Source of the DNA: Stutzerimonas stutzeri
GTDB lineage: Bacteria > Pseudomonadota > Gammaproteobacteria > Pseudomonadales > Pseudomonadaceae
Reading direction: 5' to 3'
NCBI GenBank assembly: GCA_002387205.1
Contig: DGLA01000007.1
Span: forward strand, 1 to 64,000
DNA length: 64,000 nt
In this document: piece by piece, positions 16,723 to 25,578 of the stretch
How positions within the stretch are numbered: position 1 is the first letter of the stretch
Layout of the letters: each line of letters begins with the position of its first letter
Program-made: the position numbers and the translations under genes
The notes under the pieces: model-generated
Database searches by the model: none
Seen by the model: the letters and a program-made list of their open reading frames with translations, nothing else
Told to the model about the DNA's origin: nothing

Positions 16723-19700
16723 TCAGCTCTGGCGCTTTTGTTCGTCGCTCTGCTCTATGGGCTCGTCACTCGCCTCTGGTTGAGCTTCAGGCACCGTTGC
16801 ATCTAGCCGCTTGGCGGCGCCCTGTTCAGCCTCTGTTTCAGTCGGCTGCTGCTCGGCTTGGTCGCCTGGCTGCGCCTCGCCAGTGGCTTCGACCACTACA
16901 GGCTTTTCGGGCATAGGCTGATCAGCTTCGCTAACGACGATTTCTGGGCTGGCCAAAGGCTCTGGGTCAGTCATCGACACCTGCGCAGCGGGTTCCGCTT
17001 CGACCTGAGCGGCCTCCTTTGCCAGCCGCTCTTGCTCGAGGCGGCGGCGGCGAACTTCGCGAGGATCATTTGGCGCTCGGCCTGATGATGGAGCAGGGGA
17101 TGCTGGCATCGGAGCGGCCACTGCCTCGGTGTTTTCGACAACAGGCGCTACCTCGGCTTCGACATCTCGGCTGACAGGCACAGGCTCCGGCTGGGGCACA
17201 GGCTGGTTGATGGCCTCGGTCTCAGCGATCACTGCCGGGGCATAGGCAGGAGTCTCTTCGGCCTGCGCCTCTGCGGCAGGCAGATCGGCCGGCTCTTCGG
17301 AGCTCGCAATCGGCAAGGTCTCGACCGGCGGCTGCTCCTGAGCGGTTGTGGTTTCGTCAGTGGCCGTCGTTGTTGCCTCTTCACTCTCTCCCGTATGGGC
17401 AGCAATTGCTGCTGCGGTTGCAGCAATGGCAACCTGCTCGGATTTTACCGGTGCATTGCTTTCGCTGACCTCAGGCGTTGTTGCCTCGGCATCGCTGTTT
17501 TCGATCTCGTTACCGTTGGCATCGCGCTGACGGTCACGGCGATTACTGCGGCGGCGCTGACCGCGGGAGCGGCGACGTGGGCGATCGTTACCTTCGGTAG
17601 TCTCCCCCTGTTCGTCCTGAATAACGTCAGTCGTCTCTTCGGTCTGCTGCGCCGTCTCGTCGCTCAGGTTCTGCTCAGCTCGAGGCTTGCGCTCTTCGCG
17701 CGGCGGGCGTGGTTTGCGCTCTGCGGGCTCTTCGTTGCTGGTTGGCTGAGGCTGTTCGTCGATCGGCGCGCGCAATTCGCGCTTGCGCTCTTCGCGGGGT
17801 TGGCGGTCTTCCCGAGGGGCGCGCTCACGGCGTGGCTGCGGCTGTTGAGCGCTGCTGTCGGTAGCTTCGGCCACCTCACGGTTTTCGCGTGGCTTGCGAT
17901 CTTCGCGCGGTGGTCGAGGCTGACGTTCTTCGCGCGGTTGACGTTCTTCGCGGGGCGCTCGCTCCTCACGCGGAGCACGCTCTTCCCGTGGTGCTCGGTC
18001 TTCGCGCGGCTTGCGCTCCTCGTCGCGGTTATTCCTCGAGTCGCGGCGACGGTTCTGCTGGCGGCCGCTGCGGCGTTCATCATTGCGTTGTGGGCGATTG
18101 CTGGTAGCGGGCTTTTTCTCTACCTCTACGGATGGCGCCTCTGGCTTGCCGGCGAACAATCCGACGAGGGTTTTGACCAGGCCTTTGAACAGGCTTGGTT
18201 CCTGGGCAGCTGGCGCAGCGGCTGGGGCGGCCGGTGCGGGGGGCGTCGGCGCAGGTGCGGAACGCTGTGGAGCTGTCTTGACTGCAGCTTCCTGACGTAC
18301 CAGCGTACGGGTCGAGCTGACAGGCTGCGCTTCCTCGACCTCGGTCGGGCTCATCTCGTAGCTGGCTTGGCCGGCGACGATGTCCGGGCTGTCGTCACGC
18401 AAGCGCTGCACTTCAAAATGCGGAGTCTCAAGATGATCGTCCGGCAGGATGAAGATGCGCGCGCGGGTGCGCAGTTCAATCTTGGTGATGGCATTGCGCT
18501 TTTCATTGAGCAGGAAAGCGGCTACCTGGAAAGGTACACGTGCACGCACCTCCGCGGTACGATCCTTCAGCGCTTCTTCTTCGATCAATCGAAGAATGGC
18601 GAGCGAGAGGGATTCGACGTCGCGGATGATGCCCTGCCCGTTGCAACGCGGACAGACGATGCCGCTGGTTTCGCCAAGCGAGGGGCGCAGACGCTGACGG
18701 GACATTTCCAGCAGGCCAAAACGTGAAATGCGGCCAACCTGGATGCGGGCCCGGTCGGCTTCAAGCGATTCACGGACCTTTTCCTCGACGGCGCGCTGGT
18801 TTTTAGCCGGTGTCATGTCAATGAAGTCGATGACAATCAGTCCGCCGATATCGCGCAGGCGCAATTGACGAGCGATTTCTTCAGCGGCTTCGAGGTTTGT
18901 CTGGAGGGCCGTCTCTTCGATATCACCGCCCTTGGTGGCGCGTGCCGAGTTGATGTCGATGGAAACCAATGCTTCGGTCGGGTCTATGACGATGGAGCCG
19001 CCGGATGGCAGCTTCACTTCACGCTGGAAGGCGGTTTCGATCTGGCTCTCGATCTGGAAACGGTTGAACAGCGGTACGCTGTCTTCGTACAGCTTGATCT
19101 TGCTGGCATATTGCGGCATCACCTGCTGGATGAAGCTCAGCGCCTCATTCTGGGCTTCGACGCTGTCGATCAGAACTTCACCGATGTCCTGGCGCAGATA
19201 GTCGCGGATGGCGCGAATGATGACGTTGGATTCCTGATAAATCAGGAAGGGTGCAGCGCGGTCCTGCGAAGCTTCCTTGACGGCGCTCCACAGCTGCAGC
19301 AGGTAATCCAGGTCCCACTGCATTTCTTCACTGGAGCGGCCCAGGCCTGCGGTGCGTACGATCAGCCCCATGTCTGCAGGAACATCAAGGCCATTCAGCG
19401 CTTCACGCAGCTCGTTGCGTTCCTCGCCCTCGATGCGGCGAGAGATGCCACCGGCGCGTGGGTTGTTGGGCATCAGGACGAGATAGCGACCGGCTAGGCT
19501 GATGAAGGTGGTCAGGGCAGCGCCCTTGTTGCCGCGCTCTTCTTTTTCGACCTGGACGATGACCTCCTGGCCTTCGCTCAGTACTTCCTTGATGTTGACC
19601 CGGCCTTCCGGCGCCTTCTTGAAATATTCACGGGAAATTTCCTTGAGAGGCAGGAAGCCGTGGCGGTCAGCGCCGAAGTCAACGAAGGCAGCTTCGAGGC

Positions 19701-19854
19701 TGGGCTCGACGCGGGTGATCTTGCCTTTGTAGATGTTGGCTTTCTTCTGTTCGCGGGCACCGGATTCGATGTCGAGATCGAACAGGCGCTGGCCATCGAC
19801 CAGTGCGACCCGCAACTCTTCAGGCTGAGTTGCGTTAATTAGCATTCTTTTCAT
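16723..19854 (-). CDS. rne: Ribonuclease E
   Basis: RNase E starts decay and processing of most RNAs and scaffolds the RNA degradosome. The 1043-residue protein begins MKRMLINATQPEELRVALVDG. The catalytic half holds an S1 domain (about 35-125), 5'-sensor and RNase H-like parts, the DNase I-like domain with IVIDFIDM near residue 345, and the zinc-link CPRCNGQG near 405. The C-terminal half (from about 520) is disordered: Pro/Ala linkers, a long Arg/Glu tract with repeated PREER and PREDR units (plus-strand bases about 17690-18060) and an NDPR motif near the C-terminus. The start at 19854 follows family N-termini; upstream codons are leader. From memory Pseudomonas RNase E tails use such Arg-rich and NDPR motifs for partners and foci. 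Confidence 0.96.
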   Translation of the reverse strand: MKRMLINATQPEELRVALVDGQRLFDLDIESGAREQKKANIYKGKITRVEPSLEAAFVDFGADRHGFLPLKEISREYFKKAPEGRVNIKEVLSEGQEVIVQVEKEERGNKGAALTTFISLAGRYLVLMPNNPRAGGISRRIEGEERNELREALNGLDVPADMGLIVRTAGLGRSSEEMQWDLDYLLQLWSAVKEASQDRAAPFLIYQESNVIIRAIRDYLRQDIGEVLIDSVEAQNEALSFIQQVMPQYASKIKLYEDSVPLFNRFQIESQIETAFQREVKLPSGGSIVIDPTEALVSIDINSARATKGGDIEETALQTNLEAAEEIARQLRLRDIGGLIVIDFIDMTPAKNQRAVEEKVRESLEADRARIQVGRISRFGLLEMSRQRLRPSLGETSGIVCPRCNGQGIIRDVESLSLAILRLIEEEALKDRTAEVRARVPFQVAAFLLNEKRNAITKIELRTRARIFILPDDHLETPHFEVQRLRDDSPDIVAGQASYEMSPTEVEEAQPVSSTRTLVRQEAAVKTAPQRSAPAPTPPAPAAPAAAPAAQEPSLFKGLVKTLVGLFAGKPEAPSVEVEKKPATSNRPQRNDERRSGRQQNRRRDSRNNRDEERKPREDRAPREERAPREERAPREERQPREERQPRPPREDRKPRENREVAEATDSSAQQPQPRRERAPREDRQPREERKRELRAPIDEQPQPTSNEEPAERKPRPPREERKPRAEQNLSDETAQQTEETTDVIQDEQGETTEGNDRPRRRSRGQRRRSNRRDRQRDANGNEIENSDAEATTPEVSESNAPVKSEQVAIAATAAAIAAHTGESEEATTTATDETTTAQEQPPVETLPIASSEEPADLPAAEAQAEETPAYAPAVIAETEAINQPVPQPEPVPVSRDVEAEVAPVVENTEAVAAPMPASPAPSSGRAPNDPREVRRRRLEQERLAKEAAQVEAEPAAQVSMTDPEPLASPEIVVSEADQPMPEKPVVVEATGEAQPGDQAEQQPTETEAEQGAAKRLDATVPEAQPEASDEPIEQSDEQKRQS

Positions 19855-20345
19855 GTAGTACCGTCGGTTTCCATGGCAGCGGAAACGGCATTCGGCACAC
19901 ACGACTCTCGCGGTCGGTGTCAGGTGAGTCAGGAATGGTTGTAAGGCACTCCAGTGTCCAGCGACGTGAGGCCAGTTGTGCCTGCGTCGCGACGACATCT
20001 CCTGCATGCTGTCGGAACAGCAGCAATGGTTCGGGAGGAGGAATCAGCAATCGGTAGCGGACGGAATGAAGCGTCTGTGAAAGCCTTTGCTACGCAATCC
20101 GATGGCTGTGCATCTCCACCCAACACTCATACTTTGAAAATCGGGTGCCGCTCGCAGAATCCGGGAGCGGGTTATCGATTATCGCGATTCCCTAAAGGGG
20201 GCACGCATCATGTCTTCAAGGCTTGTTTCGGGACTTCACCGCTACTTGAGGGAAGCTCCGTCGGACGGCCTCACGTCCTAGAACATTGCTGGGTCAGAAA
20301 TGGCGATATCGCTGGCATTTTCCGACCTGGCCACTTTTGATGGCG
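19855..20345 (-). promoter_or_regulatory. Long 5' leader of rne
   Basis: About 490 bases separate the predicted rne transcription start from its ATG, with no credible gene inside. RNase E genes commonly autoregulate through structured leaders, and a conserved structured RNA (rne-II) has been described upstream of rne in Pseudomonas relatives. I could not fold the region, so the match to that family is inferred from position. Short complementary stretches are visible, such as CCCTAAAGGGG near 20190-20200. Confidence 0.6.
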
Positions 20346-20351
20346 CTCGGG

Positions 20352-20380
20352 ACTATAACAGCAATGTTTAAGTGCTTCAA
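20352..20380 (-). promoter_or_regulatory. Sigma-70 type promoter for rne
   Basis: On the minus strand TTGAAG (20375-20380) and TATAGT (20352-20357) are separated by exactly 17 bases. The start would fall near 20345. The region also faces the divergent rluC gene, whose own promoter I cannot place with confidence. Confidence 0.75.
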
Positions 20381-20407
20381 ATCCATGAAAATTGATATCA
20401 TCCGCAG

Positions 20408-21361
20408 ATGACCAATACCCCATCTCAGACCTCTGGCGTACAACTGCTTGAGGTCTCGCCGGAACTTGCCGGCCAGCGCATCGATAACTTCCTCCGAACT
20501 CAGCTAAAGGGCGTTCCTAAGACGCTGATCTACCGCATCCTGCGCAAGGGTGAGGTGCGGGTGAATAAAGGAAGAATCAAACCGGAATACAAGCTGCAGG
20601 CGGGCGATGTTGTTCGCGTGCCCCCGCTCAGGCTGGCTGAGCGCGACGAGCCGGCACCCCTGGCCCGGGGCCTGCTCGAACGACTGGAGGCGGCTATCGT
20701 CCATGAGGACAAGACGCTCATCGTCCTGAACAAGCCCTCGGGTATCGCGGTACATGGCGGCAGCGGGCTCAGCTTTGGTGTCATCGAGGCGCTTCGTCAG
20801 CTTCGTCCGGATGCCAAGGAGTTGGAGCTTGTCCACCGCCTGGACAGGGATACCTCGGGTCTGCTGATGGTTGCGAAGAAGCGCAGCATGTTGCGCCACC
20901 TGCATCAGGAGTTGCGTGGAGATGGGGTCGACAAGCGATACATGGCGTTGGTGCGGGGGCGATGGGAGACCAGCAAGAAGCAGGTCAATGCGCCGCTTCT
21001 GAAAAACACCCTGCGTTCGGGTGAACGGATGGTCGAGGTGACGGATGATGGCAAGGAGGCGTTAACGCTGTTTCGAGTGCTGCGTCGATTTGGAGATTTC
21101 GCCACGCTGGTCGAGGCCAGGCCTGTCACTGGCCGCACACACCAGATACGGGTGCATGCTCGGCATGCAGGGCACGGGATCGCAGGCGACAGCAAATACG
21201 GCGACGAGGAGTTTTCCAGGGTAATCCGCGAGCTGGGCGGCAAGCGTCTCTTTCTCCATGCCTACGCGCTCAAGGTTCCCCTGCCCGACGGGGGTGAGCT
21301 TGCGCTGGAGGCGCCCGTGGATGACGTCTGGGCGCGCACGCTGGAGAAGCTGGGTGAATAA
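20408..21361 (+). CDS. rluC: 23S rRNA pseudouridine synthase RluC
   Basis: RluC makes pseudouridines at three sites of 23S rRNA (955, 2504 and 2580 in E. coli numbering). The 317-residue protein has an N-terminal S4 RNA-binding domain (QRIDNFLRTQLKGVPKTLIYRILRKGEVRVN) and a catalytic RluA-type domain with HRLDRDTSGLLMVAK (catalytic Asp near residue 145) and GRTHQIRVH. It diverges from rne, the usual arrangement. The stop overlaps the GTG of the HAD hydrolase. Confidence 0.95.
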   Translation: MTNTPSQTSGVQLLEVSPELAGQRIDNFLRTQLKGVPKTLIYRILRKGEVRVNKGRIKPEYKLQAGDVVRVPPLRLAERDEPAPLARGLLERLEAAIVHEDKTLIVLNKPSGIAVHGGSGLSFGVIEALRQLRPDAKELELVHRLDRDTSGLLMVAKKRSMLRHLHQELRGDGVDKRYMALVRGRWETSKKQVNAPLLKNTLRSGERMVEVTDDGKEALTLFRVLRRFGDFATLVEARPVTGRTHQIRVHARHAGHGIAGDSKYGDEEFSRVIRELGGKRLFLHAYALKVPLPDGGELALEAPVDDVWARTLEKLGE

Positions 21362-22043
21362 AAGCTACAAGGTGCTGATCTTCGACTGGGACGGCACCCT
21401 GATGGACTCGATTGGCCGTATCGTTGAGTCAATCTCGGTCGCAGCAGTGAAATGCGACCTGCCGCCACTCGACGAAGTGACCATAAAAGGCATCATTGGT
21501 CTCGGCTTGCCCGAGGCGGTCTCAGCCCTGTATCCCCATGTCACGGATCTGCGGGAGGTCGATGCGTTTCGGCACGCTTACGCCGAGCATTACTTGCAGC
21601 TCGAGGCCGAGCCGTCGTCGCTGTATCCGGGCGTGGCGCATTGGCTCGATCTGTTTCGTGATCAGGGATATCTGTTGGCCGTTGCGACTGGCAAGGGGCG
21701 CCGTGGGTTGGACAGGGTGCTGCAAGGGCAGGGGTGGATGGACTTCTTCGATGTGACCCGTTGCGCTGATGAGACGGCAAGCAAACCTGATCCGCAGATG
21801 ATCCACGAGATCCTGGCACATTGTGAGGTTCTGCCGGAGCAGGCGCTGATGATCGGCGATTCGGTATTCGATCTGGAAATGGCTAGCCGTGCTGGCGTCG
21901 ATAGTGTCGCTGTGTCTTATGGTGCTCAAGCGGTGGATGTGCTTCGGTCCTATTCGCCATGTATGGTTATTGACCGTTTTTCGGAGCTTGGCGGCTGGCT
22001 GCGCTCCGGGGGTTCTGCTGAGGTAGTTGCAAATGTCGGATGA
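21354..22043 (+). CDS. HAD-superfamily hydrolase (phosphoglycolate phosphatase-like)
   Basis: A 229-residue HAD subfamily IA phosphatase. Motif I FDWDGTLMDS (nucleophile Asp), a helical cap, motif II VATGKGRRGL, motif III Lys in SKPDPQM and motif IV MIGDSVFDLEMA are all present. The substrate is unknown; sequence alone does not separate phosphoglycolate phosphatase from related phosphatases. The GTG at 21354 overlaps the rluC stop region and yields a normal family N-terminus. It overlaps the sppA-like gene by eleven bases. Confidence 0.9.
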   Translation: MNKSYKVLIFDWDGTLMDSIGRIVESISVAAVKCDLPPLDEVTIKGIIGLGLPEAVSALYPHVTDLREVDAFRHAYAEHYLQLEAEPSSLYPGVAHWLDLFRDQGYLLAVATGKGRRGLDRVLQGQGWMDFFDVTRCADETASKPDPQMIHEILAHCEVLPEQALMIGDSVFDLEMASRAGVDSVAVSYGAQAVDVLRSYSPCMVIDRFSELGGWLRSGGSAEVVANVG

Positions 22044-23016
22044 GTGGAAAGCACCGGAAAGCGATTCAAGGGAAGATCGCAATAGCTGGAAGTTGCTGGA
22101 GAAAACGCTTCTGGCTGGCGTCCAGGAGCAGCGGCGGTCTCGGCGCTGGGGCATCTTCTTCAAGCTGCTGACATTCCTCTACCTGTTCGGCGCTTTGCTG
22201 ATGTTCTCGCCTGTCCTGAAATTGGCCGATGGCAAACACGCCGGCGAGCCTCATACGGCCGTGATCAATGTTCGCGGGATGATCGCGGATGAGGAGTCTG
22301 CAAGTGCCGACAACATCATCGGCGCGCTCCGTGCAGCTTTCGAGGATGCCAACACCCGGGGCGTCGTGTTGCGTATCAACAGTCCGGGCGGAAGCCCTGT
22401 CCAGTCGGGTTATATCTATGACGAGATTCGTCGTTTGCGCGGCGAGTATCCTGGCATCAAGGTGTACGCCGTGATTACCGATCTGGGTGCGTCCGGGGCC
22501 TACTACATCGCCAGCGCAGCGGATGAAATCTATGCAGATAAATCGAGCCTGGTTGGCTCGATCGGCGTGACGGCAGCGACCTTTGGTTTTGTTGAAACCA
22601 TGGATAAGTTGGGCGTCGAGCGGCGCATATACACTTCCGGTGAACATAAGGCTTTTCTGGATCCGTTTCAGCCCGAGAAGCCGGAGGAGACCGAATTCTG
22701 GCGTGGCGTGCTGGCCACGACCCATCGGCAATTCATAGAAAGCGTGAAGCGTGGGCGGGGTGACCGATTGCAAACCGAGGGGCACCCTGAACTGTTTTCC
22801 GGCTTGATATGGTCTGGTGAGCAGGCGCTTGAGCTCGGGCTGGTCGATGGTCTCGGCAGTACCAGTTATGTCGCGCGGGAAGTCATCGGCCAGGATGAGC
22901 TGGTCGATTTCACGGTCAAGGACTCGCCATTGGATCGCTTCACGAAAAAGCTGGGTGCCAGCGTAGGTGCGCAGCTCGCCTTGTGGATGGGCTTTCAGGG
23001 GCCTCAGCTCAAGTAG
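22033..23016 (+). CDS. sppA: Signal peptide peptidase SppA-like serine protease (S49, short form)
   Basis: A 327-residue single-domain S49 protease anchored by one N-terminal helix (FKLLTFLYLFGALLMFSPVL, residues about 45-64) with its domain in the periplasm. The fold signature is clear: LRINSPGGSPVQSGYIYDEI, then GASGAYYIASAADEIYA with the catalytic Ser, and LVGSIGV. It probably clears cleaved signal peptides. It is the short, one-domain form, not the tandem E. coli SppA. The start at 22033 overlaps the upstream HAD gene. Confidence 0.9.
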   Translation: MSDEWKAPESDSREDRNSWKLLEKTLLAGVQEQRRSRRWGIFFKLLTFLYLFGALLMFSPVLKLADGKHAGEPHTAVINVRGMIADEESASADNIIGALRAAFEDANTRGVVLRINSPGGSPVQSGYIYDEIRRLRGEYPGIKVYAVITDLGASGAYYIASAADEIYADKSSLVGSIGVTAATFGFVETMDKLGVERRIYTSGEHKAFLDPFQPEKPEETEFWRGVLATTHRQFIESVKRGRGDRLQTEGHPELFSGLIWSGEQALELGLVDGLGSTSYVAREVIGQDELVDFTVKDSPLDRFTKKLGASVGAQLALWMGFQGPQLK

Positions 23017-23043
23017 CTTTGTAGGTTTCCGGGAGCTGGCCGC

Positions 23044-23622
23044 TCAGGGGATATCAAGGCCTGAATTGTTCAGCATCTCGACCAGCCTTATCAGGGGTAA
23101 TCCGACCAGGCTGGTCACATCAGACCCTTCCGTTGCGCTGAAAAGGCTGACACCGAGTCCTTCTGCCTTGAAGCTCCCTGCGCAGTCGTAAGGCTGCTCT
23201 GCTAACAGATAGCGCTCTATCTGAGGCGCAGTCAGCTTGCGGAAATGAACCGTGTAGGGGATGCAATCGATCTGGATGACACCAGTTCTGCTGTCCAGCA
23301 AGGCCAGGCCGGTCAGGAACCGTACACTGTTTCCGCTGCAGGCTTGAAGCTGATGGACAGCGCGCTCGTGCGAGCGAGGTTTGCCGATAATCTGTCCGTC
23401 GAGCACGGCAACCTGATCCGAGCCGATAATAAGGTGGTCCTGATAGCTGCTTGCCAGGGCCTGGGCTTTTCCGGCAGCCAGGCGGCGTACAAGTTGTTCG
23501 GGTTGTTCGCCGAGGCAGGGGGTTTCATCGATATCCGGAGCCTTGGACTCGAAGCTCAGGCGTAACCGCGAAAGCAGATCTCGTCGGTAGGGTGAGCTTG
23601 AGGCGAGAAGCAGTCGGCGCAT
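23044..23622 (-). CDS. maf: Maf-family nucleotide pyrophosphatase (YceF type)
   Basis: A 192-residue house-cleaning pyrophosphatase. The N-terminus LLASSSPYRRDLL, then DIDETP, IIGSDQVAVLDG and KPRSHERA match the YceF branch of Maf proteins, which hydrolyses 7-methyl-GTP. The C-terminus CAGSFKAEGLGVSLF and SLVGLPLIRL are typical. It is divergent from the yceD operon, with about 100 bases between the start codons. Confidence 0.93.
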   Translation of the reverse strand: MRRLLLASSSPYRRDLLSRLRLSFESKAPDIDETPCLGEQPEQLVRRLAAGKAQALASSYQDHLIIGSDQVAVLDGQIIGKPRSHERAVHQLQACSGNSVRFLTGLALLDSRTGVIQIDCIPYTVHFRKLTAPQIERYLLAEQPYDCAGSFKAEGLGVSLFSATEGSDVTSLVGLPLIRLVEMLNNSGLDIP

Positions 23623-23688
23623 TTTCCTTCCTTTTATATAGGTGCCGGTTTGCTTGTCGGCAGAGGGAGATTATGGGGTTGAATTCCT

Positions 23689-23717
23689 TTGACAGTCGAG
23701 GGGCTCGTCCCTAGAAT
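23689..23717 (+). promoter_or_regulatory. Sigma-70 promoter of the yceD-rpmF-plsX-fab operon
   Basis: TTGACA (23689-23694), 17-base spacer, TAGAAT (23712-23717): a near-consensus promoter. The predicted start (about 23723-23726) lies only zero to a few bases before the yceD ATG at 23727, so the transcript would be leaderless or nearly so. Confidence 0.85.
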
Positions 23718-23726
23718 GCCGCGCTT

Positions 23727-24254
23727 ATGTTGAAAGGACCAATACCTCCGCACGTTGATCCGCGCAAGCTCGCCGACCGAGCGGCTTCCCTACAGGGTGA
23801 GCTGCAGTTGTCTGAGCTGAAGCGACTCGTCGATCCTCTCGAGGACGACAAGGGTGCGGTGCGCGCCAGTTTTGAATTCGGGCGCGACGAGCAGCGCACT
23901 GTGGTTATCCGCAGCGAGCTGGATGTTGAGGTCACGATGATTTGCCAGCGTTGTCTGGAGCCGGTTGTTCTGCCTATTCACAGCGAGTGCGACTATGCCG
24001 TGGTGAATGAGGGCTCGAGCAGTCAGCACCTGCCCAAGGGCTATGACGTGCTGGAAGTGGGAGAGGATCCTCTGGATCTGCTGGCGCTGGTTGAAGAGGA
24101 GCTTTTGCTCGCTCTTCCGATTGTTCCACTCCATGACCCAGAAGTTTGCCAGCCGCCGGCTGGGCCTGATGAGCCCGAGCCGAATGAGGACGAGGTATCG
24201 CGGTCCAACCCGTTCAGCGTACTGGCTCAGTTAAAGCGTGACCCAAACGTTTAG
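23727..24254 (+). CDS. yceD: YceD (DUF177), large-subunit rRNA accumulation protein
   Basis: A 175-residue DUF177 protein linked to 23S rRNA accumulation and almost always encoded before rpmF. It has a CxxC pair (MICQRCLEPV) and the typical acidic middle (EVGEDPLDLLALVEEELLLALP), then a late Cys (HDPEVCQPP). No in-frame start with a ribosome site exists downstream, so ATG 23727 is kept although its leader seems to be almost nothing. The next gene follows after 12 bases. Confidence 0.92.
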   Translation: MLKGPIPPHVDPRKLADRAASLQGELQLSELKRLVDPLEDDKGAVRASFEFGRDEQRTVVIRSELDVEVTMICQRCLEPVVLPIHSECDYAVVNEGSSSQHLPKGYDVLEVGEDPLDLLALVEEELLLALPIVPLHDPEVCQPPAGPDEPEPNEDEVSRSNPFSVLAQLKRDPNV

Positions 24255-24266
24255 GAGTTGATCCCA

Positions 24267-24449
24267 ATGGCTGTTCAGCAGAACAAAAAATCCCGTTCCG
24301 CCCGTGATATGCGTCGTTCGCACGACGCGCTCGAGCCGAACGCCCTGTCCGTGGAAAAGAGCACTGGCGAAGTTCATCTGCGCCACCACGTTTCTCCGGA
24401 AGGTTTTTACCGTGGTCGCAAAGTGATCGACAAGGGCGCTGACGAGTAA
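24267..24449 (+). CDS. rpmF: 50S ribosomal protein L32
   Basis: Ribosomal protein bL32, 60 residues, beginning MAVQQNKKSRSARDMRRSHD, with HHVSPEGFYRGRKV toward the C-terminus. The Cys pairs of zinc-binding L32 forms are absent, so this is the zinc-free (C-minus) type. TAGGAG lies seven bases upstream of the ATG at 24267, which excludes the TTG at 24258. Confidence 0.97.
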   Translation: MAVQQNKKSRSARDMRRSHDALEPNALSVEKSTGEVHLRHHVSPEGFYRGRKVIDKGADE

Positions 24450-24452
24450 ATC

Positions 24453-25523
24453 TTGTCCGCTTCGATCATAGCGATCGATGCAATGGGTGGGGATTTCGGT
24501 CCCCACTGCGTTGTTCCTGCCTGCCTACAGTGCCTGGCTGATATCCCCTCGTTACACCTGACCCTTGTTGGTCAATCCTCTTGCATAGAAAATATCGTTT
24601 CCCGTCATCCTGATGTGGATCTGGCTCGCCTGCGCATTGTCGATGCCGATGAGGCTATCGGAATGGACGAACGCCCCACCCAGGCTTTACGCACCAAGCC
24701 GAGATCGTCCATGCGCGTTGCTTTGGAGCTGGTCAGGGACGGCCATGCCCAGGCCTGTGTTAGCGCTGGAAATACCGGTGCCTTGATGGCGCTTGCGCGG
24801 CATGTGTTGAAAACCCTGCCGGGAGTCGATCGTCCTGCGATGGCAACGGCGATCCCTACCCAGGATGGTGCCTGCCTGCTGCTTGATCTGGGTGCGAACG
24901 TAGACTGCACTGCCGAGCACCTCTATCAGTTCGCAGTGATGGGCTCGGTTGCTGCGCAAAGCCTTGGTATCGAGCAGCCGCGAGTCGCACTTCTGAATGT
25001 CGGCACCGAAGACATCAAGGGCAACCAGCAGGTAAAGGCAGCTTCGGTTTTGTTGCGGCAGGCGGCTGGGCTCAACTATCTGGGTTTTATCGAAGGCGAC
25101 GGTCTTTTCCGCGGCGAGGCAGACGTAGCGGTATGCGATGGGTTTGTTGGAAATATCCTGCTCAAATCAAGCGAAGGACTGGCTCAAATGGTTGCGCTGC
25201 GTGTCGAGGCGCTGTTTCGACGATCGCTGATGTCGCGTCTGGTTGGGGCGCTGGCTCTGCCATTGTTGCGTCAGTTGAGGGCGGATCTTCGCCCTGCACA
25301 ATACAACGGTGCCAGTTTTCTCGGGCTTCAGGGGATTGTGGTGAAAAGCCATGGCAGCGCAGGGATAGAAGGGTTCCGCTCCGCCATTTTGCGGGCCATG
25401 CAGGATGTCCAGCATAACCTCCCCGATCAGTTGCGTAGCCGTATCGGACAGTCATTGGTGACCAATCGGTCAGATGTGGCGGGTGATGATGTGACTGCTT
25501 CTGACGGCTCGTCATCCAACTGA
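24453..25523 (+). CDS. plsX: Phosphate acyltransferase PlsX
   Basis: PlsX converts acyl-ACP to acyl-phosphate, the first step of the PlsX/Y route to phosphatidic acid. The 356-residue protein begins SASIIAIDAMGGDFGPH and has AGNTGALMALARHVL, LDLGANVDC and GFVGNILLKSSEG. Its start is TTG, only three bases after the rpmF stop, with no good ribosome site, so it probably depends on ribosomes finishing rpmF. The next gene is fabD; fabH, which follows plsX in E. coli, is not here. Confidence 0.94.
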   Translation: MSASIIAIDAMGGDFGPHCVVPACLQCLADIPSLHLTLVGQSSCIENIVSRHPDVDLARLRIVDADEAIGMDERPTQALRTKPRSSMRVALELVRDGHAQACVSAGNTGALMALARHVLKTLPGVDRPAMATAIPTQDGACLLLDLGANVDCTAEHLYQFAVMGSVAAQSLGIEQPRVALLNVGTEDIKGNQQVKAASVLLRQAAGLNYLGFIEGDGLFRGEADVAVCDGFVGNILLKSSEGLAQMVALRVEALFRRSLMSRLVGALALPLLRQLRADLRPAQYNGASFLGLQGIVVKSHGSAGIEGFRSAILRAMQDVQHNLPDQLRSRIGQSLVTNRSDVAGDDVTASDGSSSN

Positions 25524-25578
25524 CAACTCGGTGCGCCCATGCGGCGTTTTTTGAGAACAACCACAAGAGAGTCGTTTC

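Noticed and set aside
17395..18726. Long plus-strand ORF (443 residues) opposite rne
   Set aside because: It lies wholly within the rne coding sequence; its composition is the complement of the Arg/Glu repeats. No start signal or family match.
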